In this document: positions 55,119 through 64,000 of the stretch, piece by piece
Layout of the letters: each line of letters starts with the position of its first letter
Numbering within the stretch: the first letter of the stretch is position 1
Source: Companilactobacillus ginsenosidimutans
GTDB lineage: Bacteria > Bacillota > Bacilli > Lactobacillales > Lactobacillaceae
DNA: 64,000 nucleotides
Assembly (NCBI RefSeq): GCF_001050475.1
Contig: NZ_CP012034.1
Location: forward strand, 248,001 to 312,000
Direction of reading: 5' to 3'
The notes under the pieces: model-generated
The model's input: only the letters and a program-made list of their open reading frames with translations
Told to the model about the DNA's origin: nothing
Database searches by the model: none
Position numbers and translations under genes: made by a program

Positions 55119-55147
55119 AAGCTTGGGTTTTTATACCCAGGCTTTTT
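55117..55147 (+). terminator. Terminator of the DUF1054 gene
   Basis: AAAAGCTTGGGT pairs with ACCCAGGCTTTT (one mismatch or T-G), T run included in the stem end. Confidence 0.8.
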
Positions 55148-55151
55148 GTGT

Positions 55152-55182
55152 AAAAAAAAAATCCACACGAAGTGGATTTTTT
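55152..55182 (-). terminator. Terminator of rpsD
   Basis: AAAATCCAC pairs perfectly with GTGGATTTT over ACGAA; a long T run follows on the minus strand. Confidence 0.85.
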
Positions 55183-55190
55183 GATAAATA

Positions 55191-55799
55191 TTAAAGAATT
55201 TGGTTGTAGTATTCAACAATTAGAGATTCGTCAATATTTGGTTCAAGTTCATCACGTTCTGGTAAACGTACAAGTGAACCTGACATGTTGTTTTCGTCAT
55301 AACTTACGAAGCCAGGGCGACCAACAACGTTCTCAAGAGCATCCTTAACGATTGCTAGGTCTTTTGACTTAGCTCTCAAACTGATAACTTGACCAATTTG
55401 AACTTCGTATGAAGGAATATCAACACGTTTGCCATCAACTGTAATGTGACCATGGTTAACTAATTGACGAGCTTGTGGACGAGATGAAGCAAAGCCTAAT
55501 CTGTAAACAAGGTTGTCAAGACGTTCTTCAAGAAGAAGCATCAAGTTAACACCGTGGATACCTTCAAGTTTACCGGCACGTAAGAAGAGGTTACGGAATT
55601 GACGTTCGTTAACATCATACATGAAACGTAATTTTTGCTTTTCACGTAATTGTGAACCGTATTCTGAAATCTTACGACGTTGGTTTTGACCATGTTGGCC
55701 AGGAGCGTAGTTACGACGTGCTAATTCTTTACCTGTACCTGAAAGTGAAAGTCCTAAACGACGTGATAACTTCCAGCGAGGTCCTGTATATCTAGACAT
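55191..55799 (-). CDS. rpsD: 30S ribosomal protein S4
   Basis: 202 residues from ATG 55799 ([23 protein letters not shown]) with TTGGAGG upstream; earlier codons belong to the leader. The S4 RNA-binding domain is seen in [42 protein letters not shown] landmarks (residues about 90-130). Stand-alone gene, as in Bacillus, preceded by a long leader. Confidence 0.97.
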   Translation of the reverse strand: MSRYTGPRWKLSRRLGLSLSGTGKELARRNYAPGQHGQNQRRKISEYGSQLREKQKLRFMYDVNERQFRNLFLRAGKLEGIHGVNLMLLLEERLDNLVYRLGFASSRPQARQLVNHGHITVDGKRVDIPSYEVQIGQVISLRAKSKDLAIVKDALENVVGRPGFVSYDENNMSGSLVRLPERDELEPNIDESLIVEYYNQIL

Positions 55800-55971
55800 A
55801 TAATTTGTCCTCCAAAAAAATTTGATTGGAGTAAAATAATTTAACAAGAGTTTAGCATTCGTTCAGTCATCGCTACAAATTTCGCCTCGTGCAGCCGCAG
55901 GTTACTTATTGCACTATATCCAGCCGATAACTGTTGACGAGCTTGCCGCTCTTTGCTGCATATTTTACACA
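55800..55971 (-). promoter_or_regulatory. rpsD leader, likely S4 autoregulatory RNA
   Basis: About 170 nt separate the promoter from the S4 start. It is GC-richer than its surroundings and holds short helices (for example GTGCA with TGCAC around a 16-base loop on the minus strand). In Bacillus S4 binds a pseudoknotted leader of its own mRNA and represses it. The exact fold was not computed. Confidence 0.5.
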
Positions 55972-55977
55972 AAGGCT

Positions 55978-56006
55978 AGTGTATCGTGATTAGCGTTCAA
56001 AGTCAA
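55978..56006 (-). promoter_or_regulatory. rpsD promoter
   Basis: On the minus strand TTGACT (56006-56001) and TACACT (55983-55978) are exactly 17 bp apart. A start near 55971 is expected. Confidence 0.7.
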
Positions 56007-56130
56007 AAGATTTTTAATGCTGAATGTTTTAAATCTTTATTATGAAACGTTATGTTTTCAATTCTACCATATCTATTTTGGTATAATAACGAAGATATAA
56101 TGACTAGGTTAAATAGCTAGGGGTGTAATT

Positions 56131-57819
56131 TTGTATTTATTTATTATAGTAGTAATTTTATTGATGGTCGCCTTTTTATGGTATATGTGGTTCCTTCAAA
56201 AACGTAATAATGGCGAATTGGAACAATTACAAAAACGCGGCGAAGTACTCAAAGAGGACTCTTTGCGAGACCAAATTGAAAAATTAGAAGAAATGAAATT
56301 GACTGGTGCTAGTTTAGATAGTTTTGGCCAAAGCAAACAGCAATATTCAAAGCAGTTAAATGAAACTGTTCCTAAGGTTTTGGCTGACATTAGTAACACA
56401 ACTAGTAAAAATGCCAATTTTAATGTCTTTGGTGCCTCTTCTGAATCTAAAAAGATTAGTCTTGAATTGGATAAACTAGAAAAAACATTTGAAGATATTT
56501 CAGGTAGTTTTTCAAAAATTGTTGAAAGTAATGAACAAAATGCCACTACTAGTGAAGTTCTACATTCTGAATACGAATCATTGAGAAAAGAGATTTTAAC
56601 AAAATCATTTAATTATGGACCTGCCACGGACCGTCTTGAATCTGAATTAAATGAAATTGCTGGATTTCTTGATCAAGAAGATAAGTTGACGGAACAAGGA
56701 GATCATTTAGAGGCTCGCCAATACTTAGATGATGCCAAAGTTAAATTGTCGATGATAAAAGATCAAGTTCAATTAATTGTTCCTTTATATAACAATTTGA
56801 ATAAAGAGTATCCAGGACAAGTTGAAGAAATTGAATCTGTATATGACAAACTTATTAAGCAACATTACGAGTTTGAAGGAGATATTCAAGCTCAAATCGA
56901 TGAGGTACATGAGAATATTGAAAAATCAAATGAAGCATTGAGTACGCTTAATTTTGATACAGTTGATCGGACTAATGAAAATATTCATGATGCAATCAAT
57001 TCACTTTATGACGCATTGAGTCGTGAGATAAATTCTAAACGCGATGTGCTAAAACAACAGAAACCAGTTTTAGATTATTTGAATCATGCTAAATTTCAAC
57101 ACAATCGTTTAGATGAGACTATTCAGAAGTTAGAAGAGAACTATGTTTTGAATGAAGACGATATGAATGACTTCAAGGAACATGGTAAAACATTAAATCG
57201 GATTGTGTCTGAATATGACCAAGATGTTCAGCGTATTGCTGATAAGAGTATTGTTTTTTCAAAAGCTGAATCTGACTTCAAAGAAATTATCGATGATTTG
57301 GACAAGATTGAAGCCAAAGAAAAAGTTATTAATGACAACTTAAATCAAATGCTTTCCAGCGAACAAATTTCTCGTAAGAGCGTTGAGCAATATGCTCATA
57401 AGATTCAAATTCAGAAGAAATCGGTCGAGCAACTTAACCTCAAAGGACTTCCTGAGGATTATCTTGAATATTTCTACATGGTTTCTGATGAAATCAAGAA
57501 GTTATATGACGGGTTAAACAGTGAACGGGTCAACATGGAAGATATCAGTAAACAAGTTATTGTTACTCAAGAAGATCTTGAAAACTTAGTTCAAAAGACT
57601 AATGATCTCAAACAAACAGTTATTTTGGCTGAAAAATTGATTCAATATTCTAATAGATATGCTGATAAAAACAGTGGTTTGAAGGAAAGTCTAGATCGTG
57701 CACGTTCATTATTTGATGCTGATTTCAATTATGAACAAGCTTTGACGGTTATTTCAGAAGCACTTGAAAACATTGAACCAGGATCAGTTGATAGAATAAA
57801 AGATACAATTAGTGCATAA
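56131..57819 (+). CDS. ezrA: Septation ring formation regulator EzrA
   Basis: Membrane-anchored FtsZ-ring regulator. 562 residues: one N-terminal span (YLFIIVVILLMVAFLWYMWFL) and then coiled coil throughout; the C-terminal part with IQYSNRYADKNSGLKESLDRA and FNYEQALTVISEALENIEPG is typical. Start is a TTG with AGGGGTG upstream. Alone, before the cysteine desulfurase. Confidence 0.93.
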   Translation: MYLFIIVVILLMVAFLWYMWFLQKRNNGELEQLQKRGEVLKEDSLRDQIEKLEEMKLTGASLDSFGQSKQQYSKQLNETVPKVLADISNTTSKNANFNVFGASSESKKISLELDKLEKTFEDISGSFSKIVESNEQNATTSEVLHSEYESLRKEILTKSFNYGPATDRLESELNEIAGFLDQEDKLTEQGDHLEARQYLDDAKVKLSMIKDQVQLIVPLYNNLNKEYPGQVEEIESVYDKLIKQHYEFEGDIQAQIDEVHENIEKSNEALSTLNFDTVDRTNENIHDAINSLYDALSREINSKRDVLKQQKPVLDYLNHAKFQHNRLDETIQKLEENYVLNEDDMNDFKEHGKTLNRIVSEYDQDVQRIADKSIVFSKAESDFKEIIDDLDKIEAKEKVINDNLNQMLSSEQISRKSVEQYAHKIQIQKKSVEQLNLKGLPEDYLEYFYMVSDEIKKLYDGLNSERVNMEDISKQVIVTQEDLENLVQKTNDLKQTVILAEKLIQYSNRYADKNSGLKESLDRARSLFDADFNYEQALTVISEALENIEPGSVDRIKDTISA

Positions 57820-57856
57820 TCAGCTGTTTTGTTGTAAATTATAATAGGTAAAAAAT

Positions 57857-57877
57857 AAGGCCGGTAAGGCCTTTTTA
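57857..57877 (+). terminator. Terminator of ezrA
   Basis: AAGGCC pairs with GGCCTT, followed by TTTTATTTT; the stem is short. Confidence 0.7.
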
Positions 57878-57893
57878 TTTTGGTGGGAAAATT

Positions 57894-59039
57894 ATGATAT
57901 ATTTTGATAACAGTGCAACAACAAAGATTGATGATTCAGTATTAAAAACATATAACATCGCAAGTCAAGAATACTTCGGTAATCCATCCAGCTTACATAA
58001 ACTTGGATTGAAAGCTTTCGAATTACTAGAGAGCTCACGTAAAAAGATTGCTGAATTAATGGGGTTCAAACCTCATGAAGTATTTTTTACAAGTGGTGGA
58101 ACTGAAGGAAATAATTGGATTATTAAAGGAACAGCTTTTAAGAAGCGTGAATTTGGTAAACACATTATTACTAGTTCAATCGAACATCCTTCTGTCATGA
58201 ACACAATGGCTCAATTAGAACAACTAGGATATGAAGTTACCTATCTACCTGTTGATAAAACAGGTCATGTTAGTGTTGATGATTTGAAGAATGCCATTCG
58301 AGATGATACTATTTTGGTCTCAGTTATGGCTGTTAATAATGAGATTGGTTCAATTGAACCTATTAAAGGGATAGCTCGAGTACTTGATGATTATCCAAGT
58401 ATTAGTTTTCATGTTGATGGAACACAAGCCATAGGTAAAGGGATTGAAGACCAGTTTATTGATCAACGAGTTGATTACTATACATTTTCTGGCCATAAGT
58501 TCCATGCACCACGTGGAATTGGTTTCATTTATATGAAAGAAGGCAAACAGTTAGAGCCATTATTAGCTGGTGGTGGTCAAGAAAAAGGACAGCGAAGTGG
58601 AACAGAAAACACTCCAGCAATTGCTGCTATGGCAAGAGCTCTTCGTTTGTTAAAAGACAATGAAGATAAAAAAGCCGCTGAAATGTTGAAATTGAAAACA
58701 ATGTTGATTAATCATTTGAATTCTTTGGACAACACGCATGTGTTTTCAAAATTATCAGATGATTTTGCTCCACATATTGTTTGCTTCACACTTGATGGAG
58801 TTCGTGGTGAAACGACTGTACATACCTTTGAAGATCGAGACATTTATATTTCGACAACGAGTGCATGTTCATCTAAAAAAGGTCTTGAGTCAAGTACACT
58901 TAAAGCCATGAATACACGTGAGAATATTGCAACTAGCGCAATTCGTGTTAGTCTAGATGAAAATAATACTGAAGCAGAGATGAAAGAATTTATCAAAAAT
59001 CTGGATGAAATCCATGATCACTTCCAAATTTTAAACTAG
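57894..59039 (+). CDS. Cysteine desulfurase (IscS/NifS-like)
   Basis: PLP enzyme giving sulfur to ThiI. 381 residues: MIYFDNSATTKID start, PLP Lys in YTFSGHKFHAPRGIGF, catalytic Cys in TSACSSKKG. Pairs with thiI 9 bases downstream; in Bacillus the same pair is nifZ-thiI for 4-thiouridine. Confidence 0.93.
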   Translation: MIYFDNSATTKIDDSVLKTYNIASQEYFGNPSSLHKLGLKAFELLESSRKKIAELMGFKPHEVFFTSGGTEGNNWIIKGTAFKKREFGKHIITSSIEHPSVMNTMAQLEQLGYEVTYLPVDKTGHVSVDDLKNAIRDDTILVSVMAVNNEIGSIEPIKGIARVLDDYPSISFHVDGTQAIGKGIEDQFIDQRVDYYTFSGHKFHAPRGIGFIYMKEGKQLEPLLAGGGQEKGQRSGTENTPAIAAMARALRLLKDNEDKKAAEMLKLKTMLINHLNSLDNTHVFSKLSDDFAPHIVCFTLDGVRGETTVHTFEDRDIYISTTSACSSKKGLESSTLKAMNTRENIATSAIRVSLDENNTEAEMKEFIKNLDEIHDHFQILN

Positions 59040-59048
59040 GAGAAACTT

Positions 59049-60266
59049 ATGCAATATACTGAAATTATGGTTCGATACGGTGAACTATCTACAAAAGGTA
59101 AAAACCGTAAAAGCTTTATTGGTCGACTCCATGGAAATGTAACAAAAGTCTTGAAAGATTATCCTGATTTGAAGTTGCAACCACATCGAGACCGTTTGCA
59201 CATTAAATTAAATGGTACTGACGCAAAGCCAGTTATGGAAAAGCTTAAACGAGTTTTCGGAATTCAAACTTTCTCATTGAGTGTCAAGGTTTCAAAAGAT
59301 TTCGAAGATGTTAAGAAAAAAGCTATCGAGATGATGCACGAAGCATATCAAGAAGGTGACAGTTTCAAGGTCGCCACAAAACGTTCTGACCATTCTTATC
59401 CTCTTGATACAAATCAAATCAATTTACAATTGGGGGATGCTATTTGTGATGAATTTCCTGATATTCCTGTTGACGTTAAACGCCCAGATATCAAGATTTC
59501 TGTTGAAGTTAGACAAGATGGAATCTACTTGTCATATTTGACAGTAAAAGGTGCTGGCGGACTTCCAGTTGGTACGGCTGGTAAAGCTATGTTGATGTTA
59601 TCAGGTGGAATCGATTCTCCAGTTGCAGGCTATCTTGCTATGAAGCGTGGGGTGGATATTGAAATGGTTCACTTTTTCAGTCCTCCATATACGTCAGAAC
59701 AAGCTTTAAACAAAGCTAAGGAATTGACCAGCAAGTTAACTGTTTATGGTGGTCACATTAAGTTCATCGAGGTTCCTTTTGCTGAGATTCAAGAGACTAT
59801 CAAAGCCACCGTTCCAGAAGGCTATTTGATGACAATCCAACGTCGTTTCATGTTGCGTTTAACTGATTTGTTGCGTGAACAAGAAGGCGGGCTTGCAATC
59901 TTTAACGGTGAAGCTGTTGGACAAGTTGCTTCTCAAACCCTTGAAAGTATGGCAGCAATTAATGATGTCACAACAACTCCAATTTTGCGTCCCGTCGCAA
60001 CGATGGATAAAACTGAAATTATTAAATTAGCTGAGGATATTGACACTTTCAATTTATCAATTCAACCATTTGAGGATTGCTGTACAGTCTTTGCTCCACC
60101 TGCACCTAAGACTAGACCAGGTATTGAAAAGACACGTGAATTTGAAAGTGCTCTTGATATTGATGGTTTGATCAAGCGTTCATTAGCAGGAGTTAAGATG
60201 ACAATGATTGAACATGGTGATCACTTCATGGAGAAGGATCAAGACCAAATCAATGATTTATTGTAA
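59049..60266 (+). CDS. thiI: tRNA 4-thiouridine synthase ThiI
   Basis: Makes s4U at position 8 of tRNA. 405 residues: ferredoxin-like and THUMP part (residues 1-165) and PP-loop ATPase ([20 protein letters not shown] near 180). No C-terminal rhodanese domain, as in other Firmicutes. AGGAG precedes the ATG. Confidence 0.95.
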   Translation: MQYTEIMVRYGELSTKGKNRKSFIGRLHGNVTKVLKDYPDLKLQPHRDRLHIKLNGTDAKPVMEKLKRVFGIQTFSLSVKVSKDFEDVKKKAIEMMHEAYQEGDSFKVATKRSDHSYPLDTNQINLQLGDAICDEFPDIPVDVKRPDIKISVEVRQDGIYLSYLTVKGAGGLPVGTAGKAMLMLSGGIDSPVAGYLAMKRGVDIEMVHFFSPPYTSEQALNKAKELTSKLTVYGGHIKFIEVPFAEIQETIKATVPEGYLMTIQRRFMLRLTDLLREQEGGLAIFNGEAVGQVASQTLESMAAINDVTTTPILRPVATMDKTEIIKLAEDIDTFNLSIQPFEDCCTVFAPPAPKTRPGIEKTREFESALDIDGLIKRSLAGVKMTMIEHGDHFMEKDQDQINDLL

Positions 60267-60273
60267 AAATTGT

Positions 60274-60302
60274 TTGACGATTTATTAGATTTGTTTTAAT
60301 AT
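60274..60302 (+). promoter_or_regulatory. valS promoter
   Basis: TTGACG (60274-60279) and TAATAT (60297-60302) with exactly 17 bp between, just after thiI; start near 60309, at the base of the T-box. Confidence 0.7.
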
Positions 60303-60308
60303 CAATTC

Positions 60309-60512
60309 AACAGCTATGAACAGGAGTGTCAGTTTTTTGGAATTTCAGTGAGAGTAGATTGAGTGAGAACTACTCATTTCCGATAATTGATTGTTACCTG
60401 CGAGCTATCATAATGATCGGGCCATCCGTTATCTGTGAGTGAAGGGTATATTACCCTTAATTTAGGTGGCACCGCGAGTATTCGTCCTATCCAGGACGGG
60501 TACTCTTTTTTT
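60309..60512 (+). promoter_or_regulatory. T-box leader of valS
   Basis: The T-box sequence AATTTAGGTGGCACCGCG is present near 60458-60475, followed by a terminator with stem GAGTATTCGTCCT / AGGACGGGTACTC and a long T run (60474-60512). The stem I region before it contains AGTGAGAGTAGATTGAGTGAG, usual for this class (given as a landmark). Uncharged tRNA-Val should favour the antiterminator. A GTT in GATTGTTACC near 60391 is the candidate specifier codon. Confidence 0.93.
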
Positions 60513-60530
60513 ATTTTATGGAGGAAAAAT

Positions 60531-63179
60531 ATGAGAGAAATCGATATGGATACAAAATATAATCCAACCGAAGTTGAAAATGGCCGTTATCAAACATGGC
60601 TTGATCAAGGTGTTTTCAAACCTTCTGGTGATAAAAAAGCAAAGCCTTATTCAATTGTTATCCCACCACCAAATGTTACTGGTAAGCTACATTTGGGTCA
60701 TGCATGGGATACTACAATTCAAGATACATTAATTAGATACAAGCGTATGCAAGGGTACGATACTTTGTATTTACCAGGTATGGATCACGCCGGAATTGCT
60801 ACGCAAGCTAAGGTTGAAGCAAAATTGCGTGAACAAGGTATTACACGTTACGATCTGGGACGTGAAAAATTCATTCAAGAAGTTTGGAAATGGAAAGATG
60901 AGTTTGCCGGCATTATCAAATCTCAATGGGGAAAATTAGGACTTTCATTAGACTATGATCGTGAGAGGTTTACCCTGGATGAAGGTCTATCAAAAGCTGT
61001 TAGAAAAGTTTTCGTTAAATTGTATAACGAAGGTTTAATTTATCGTGGTGAGTACATCATTAACTGGGATCCACAACTTCAAACTGCTTTGTCAGATATC
61101 GAAGTAATCCACAAAGATGATAAAGGTGCTTTTTATCACGTTAAATATCCATATGCTGATGGCTCTGGATATATCGAAATTGCTACTACTCGTCCAGAAA
61201 CAATGTTTGGTGACGTGGCTGTTGCCGTTAACCCAAGTGATGAAAGATATAAGGACATTGTTGGAAAAGAAATCATTGTTCCGCTAGTTGATCGTAAAAT
61301 TCCAATCATCGCTGACCAATACGTAACTAAAGACTTTGGAACTGGTATGGTTAAGATCACACCAGCTCATGATCCTAATGACTTTTTAGTTGGTAATCGT
61401 CATGACTTGAAACGTATTAATACAATGAACGCTGACGGTACTATGAATGAAAACGCCGGTAAGTATGTTGGTATGGATAGATTTGAGGCACGTAAGGCAA
61501 TTGTTGCTGACTTGGAAGACCAAGATTATATGCTTAAGGTTGAACCCATTACTCATAGTGTTGGACATTCAGAACGCTCTGGTGCACAAGTTGAAGCTAG
61601 ACTTTCAACACAATGGTTCGTTAAGATGAAACCACTTGCAGAAATGGCTTTGAAGAATCAAGAAGGCGACAACAAAGTTAACTTTGTTCCTGAAAGATTT
61701 GAAGGCACATTTACACAGTGGATGGAAAATGTTCACGATTGGGTTATTTCACGTCAGTTATGGTGGGGTCACAGAATTCCAGCTTGGTACAACAATGAAA
61801 CTGGTGAGACTTATGTTGGTGAAGAAGCACCAAAGGATCCAGAAAACTGGACACAAGATTCTGATGTACTAGATACTTGGTTCTCAAGTGCTCTTTGGCC
61901 TTTTTCAACTATGGGTTGGCCAGATGAGGATAGTGATGATTACAAACGTTACTTCCCAACTAATACATTGGTTACTGGTTACGATATTATTTTCTTCTGG
62001 GTATCAAGAATGATTTTTGATAGTTTGAAGTTTACTGGTAAACGCCCATTTGAGCACGTTGTTATTCATGGACTTATCCGTGACGAACAAGGTCGCAAGA
62101 TGAGTAAGTCACTAGGTAATGGTATTGATCCAATGGATGTTATCGACAAATATGGTGCAGATGCACTTCGTTGGTTCTTGATGGTTGGTTCAACTCCTGG
62201 TCAAGATACTAGATTCAGTTATGACAAAATGGATTCCGCATGGAACTTCATCAACAAGATTTGGAATGCAAGTCGTTTCGTTATCATGAACTTAGATGAA
62301 AATACTCCAGCAATGGATGATTTATCTAAAGTAACAACTTATGATTTGACTGATAAATGGATCTTGGCAAAATTGAATGCCACAGTAAATGACGTAAGCC
62401 GTTTGCTTGATAAATTCGAATTTGGTGAAGCTGGAAGAAGTTTATATAACTTTATTTGGAATGATTTTTGTGACTGGTATATTGAAATGAGTAAAGCTAC
62501 TCTTACTGGAGAAGATGGGGATGCTAAGGATCAAAAGAGAATGTTGTTGACGTACGTATTGGACAAAATTCTCAAGTTAATGCACCCAATCATGCCATTT
62601 GTAACTGAAAAAATCTGGTTATCAATGCCACATAATGGTAAATCAATTTCATTAGCAGCTTATCCTGAAAATCATGATGAGTTCAAAAATGATGCGGCAG
62701 TTGAACAAATGGAAGTCCTAATTGATTTAATTAAATCAGTTAGAAAGATTCGTTTGGAAGCTAACGCTCCACTTTCAAGTGCAATTGACATTTTCATAAA
62801 ACCTCAAAATGAAGAAATCAAAGAAACGCTTTTGAATAACAAAGAATACATCGATAGATTTGCTCATCCTAAGGAATTGAAGATTGATACTGATCTTGAA
62901 GCACCAGAATTAGCAATGACTGGTGTGACAAATGGAACTGAAGTATATATTCCATTAGCCGAATTGATTGACTTAGATGAGGAAATTGCTCGTCAAGAAG
63001 AAGAAATGGGCAAGATGGATAAAGAAATATCCAGAATTGAAAAGAAGTTGTCTAATGAAAACTTTGTTAGCAAAGCACCTGAGAAAGTTGTTGATGAACA
63101 GAAGTCTAAATTGGCAGATTATCGATTACGTAAAGATAAAATCAGTCAAAGAATTGCTCAACTTCAAAAAAATAAGTAG
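60531..63179 (+). CDS. valS: Valyl-tRNA synthetase
   Basis: 882 residues from ATG 60531 with GGAGG upstream. Class I motifs: [16 protein letters not shown] (HIGH) and [14 protein letters not shown] (KMSKS); editing domain with [17 protein letters not shown]-terminal coiled coil ([20 protein letters not shown]). T-box controlled. Confidence 0.98.
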   Translation: MREIDMDTKYNPTEVENGRYQTWLDQGVFKPSGDKKAKPYSIVIPPPNVTGKLHLGHAWDTTIQDTLIRYKRMQGYDTLYLPGMDHAGIATQAKVEAKLREQGITRYDLGREKFIQEVWKWKDEFAGIIKSQWGKLGLSLDYDRERFTLDEGLSKAVRKVFVKLYNEGLIYRGEYIINWDPQLQTALSDIEVIHKDDKGAFYHVKYPYADGSGYIEIATTRPETMFGDVAVAVNPSDERYKDIVGKEIIVPLVDRKIPIIADQYVTKDFGTGMVKITPAHDPNDFLVGNRHDLKRINTMNADGTMNENAGKYVGMDRFEARKAIVADLEDQDYMLKVEPITHSVGHSERSGAQVEARLSTQWFVKMKPLAEMALKNQEGDNKVNFVPERFEGTFTQWMENVHDWVISRQLWWGHRIPAWYNNETGETYVGEEAPKDPENWTQDSDVLDTWFSSALWPFSTMGWPDEDSDDYKRYFPTNTLVTGYDIIFFWVSRMIFDSLKFTGKRPFEHVVIHGLIRDEQGRKMSKSLGNGIDPMDVIDKYGADALRWFLMVGSTPGQDTRFSYDKMDSAWNFINKIWNASRFVIMNLDENTPAMDDLSKVTTYDLTDKWILAKLNATVNDVSRLLDKFEFGEAGRSLYNFIWNDFCDWYIEMSKATLTGEDGDAKDQKRMLLTYVLDKILKLMHPIMPFVTEKIWLSMPHNGKSISLAAYPENHDEFKNDAAVEQMEVLIDLIKSVRKIRLEANAPLSSAIDIFIKPQNEEIKETLLNNKEYIDRFAHPKELKIDTDLEAPELAMTGVTNGTEVYIPLAELIDLDEEIARQEEEMGKMDKEISRIEKKLSNENFVSKAPEKVVDEQKSKLADYRLRKDKISQRIAQLQKNK

Positions 63180-63192
63180 AATGTAATTAATC

Positions 63193-63226
63193 AAAGACAT
63201 CTAGCCGATTGACTAGATGTCTTTTT
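63193..63226 (+). terminator. Terminator between valS and folC
   Basis: AAAGACATCTAG pairs perfectly with CTAGATGTCTTT, followed by a T run. Read-through to folC is still possible since no promoter is evident in the 15 bases before its ATG. Confidence 0.88.
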
Positions 63227-63241
63227 GTAAGAGGAAGCCAA

Positions 63242-64000
63242 ATGTTTAAAACTTATGAAGAAGCAGTAAACTATATTCACTCATTACCACGATTACATAA
63301 AAGAAATACACTGGATGATATTAAGCAAGCTCTAGATAGGCTAGATAATCCTCAAAATTCATATCCTACTGTGCATGTAACTGGTACTAATGGGAAGGGA
63401 TCGACTGTAAATTATTTGGCTAACTTGTTGGAGACATCTGGTAAAAGAGTCGGCATGTTTACTTCGCCTTTTGTAATCAAGTTTAATGAACGAATTCAAA
63501 TTAATCATCAAATGATTAGCGACAAAGAAATATTAGATTTGGTTAATCAAATCGTTTCAGTTACAGAAGGAATCAAGTTAATTGAATTTGAATTTGTGAC
63601 GGTTATGGGATTCTTATATTTTAGGGATAAGGTTGATATCGCAATAATAGAAGTTGGAATAGGTGCTGAGCATGACAAAACCAATGTTATTACCCCGATA
63701 CTTTCTATAATTACTTCAATTGGGTTAGACCATGAAAAATTAATTGGTCCAACAATTAAAGATATAGCAATTGAAAAGTCTGGAATAATAAAACCTCAAG
63801 TTCCGGTAGTATGTGGGGAATTGCCAAAGTCGGTTGAGTCTATAATTGTTGAAAGAGCTAAGAAAGAAAAAAGTGGTCTATTTCAATTAGGTACGAATTT
63901 TTATGTTAGCGGTTTTAAAACCAAAGAATACAAAAATCAATTTACTTATGGTGAAAAATTGGTTACAATTCAAGACATTCAGGTTTATGGATTTGAAAAA
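63242..64000 (+). CDS. folC: Folylpolyglutamate/dihydrofolate synthase, 5' part
   Basis: 253 codons before the window ends; the family is about 430. ATP loop VHVTGTNGKGSTVNYLA, folate loop FTSPFVIKFNERIQ, IEVGIGAEHDKTNVI (normally GLGGRxDATN; here GIGAEHDKTN) and ITSIGLDHEKLIGPTIKDIAIEKSGIIKP are seen as landmarks. AGAGGAAG precedes the ATG. Follows valS, as in Bacillus. Confidence 0.93.
   Translation, partial: MFKTYEEAVNYIHSLPRLHKRNTLDDIKQALDRLDNPQNSYPTVHVTGTNGKGSTVNYLANLLETSGKRVGMFTSPFVIKFNERIQINHQMISDKEILDLVNQIVSVTEGIKLIEFEFVTVMGFLYFRDKVDIAIIEVGIGAEHDKTNVITPILSIITSIGLDHEKLIGPTIKDIAIEKSGIIKPQVPVVCGELPKSVESIIVERAKKEKSGLFQLGTNFYVSGFKTKEYKNQFTYGEKLVTIQDIQVYGFEK

Overview
The window is AT-rich DNA from a low-GC Gram-positive bacterium of the Lactobacillaceae. 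The chromosomal part (tdk-prfA-prmC-ywlC-upp-atpBEFHAGDC, then DUF1146-murA-mbl-EpuA-yidD-DUF2969-rodA) is ordered as in lactobacilli, and DUF2969 and the GlsB/CsbD proteins fit that family. A Companilactobacillus-like species is my best guess. The genus is inference, because no rRNA gene is present.

Bases 1 to about 27,800 are the late half of a siphovirus prophage, read left to right. It opens with a tRNA-like fold and a compact type I toxin-antitoxin locus (holin-like toxin on the minus strand, convergent antisense RNA on the plus strand). Then follow two small membrane proteins, an HNH nuclease, the terminase subunits, portal, prohead protease, HK97-type capsid, connector genes, tail tube, the gpG/gpGT chaperone pair with a -1 frameshift site, a 1671-residue tape measure, Dit, Tal and baseplate/fibre proteins. 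A small baseplate-region gene is split by a complete IS21-family element (18174-20320) with a 5-bp target duplication; removing the element restores the frame exactly. Lysis genes (holin-like membrane proteins, amidase endolysin) follow.

Downstream of the lysin are accessory (moron-like) genes: two type I restriction specificity genes (hsdS) without hsdR or hsdM, each starting with the same 227-bp direct repeat; a GlsB/CsbD stress pair; and a minus-strand 47-residue membrane peptide. The modules are separated by near-identical terminators. The prophage probably ends just before a tRNA-Glu(CTC) at 27883-27955. The integrase and the left end lie outside the window.

From about 27.9 kb the sequence is host chromosome: a CPBP protease, a heterodimeric ABC exporter, a serine hydrolase, a compact structured intergenic element (33831-33990), MurT without an adjacent GatD, then thymidine kinase, peptide release factor 1 and its methylase, the t6A enzyme YwlC, upp and the complete eight-gene F1Fo ATP synthase operon. 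A cell-envelope block follows (murA, mbl, yidD, rodA), then a GcvH-like protein, an Rgg-type regulator, a universal stress protein, rarA, DUF1054, rpsD with a long leader, ezrA, the iscS-type/thiI sulfur pair, valS under a T-box, and the start of folC at the right edge.

All calls come from reading the sequence and recalled knowledge of the families. No database search was run.
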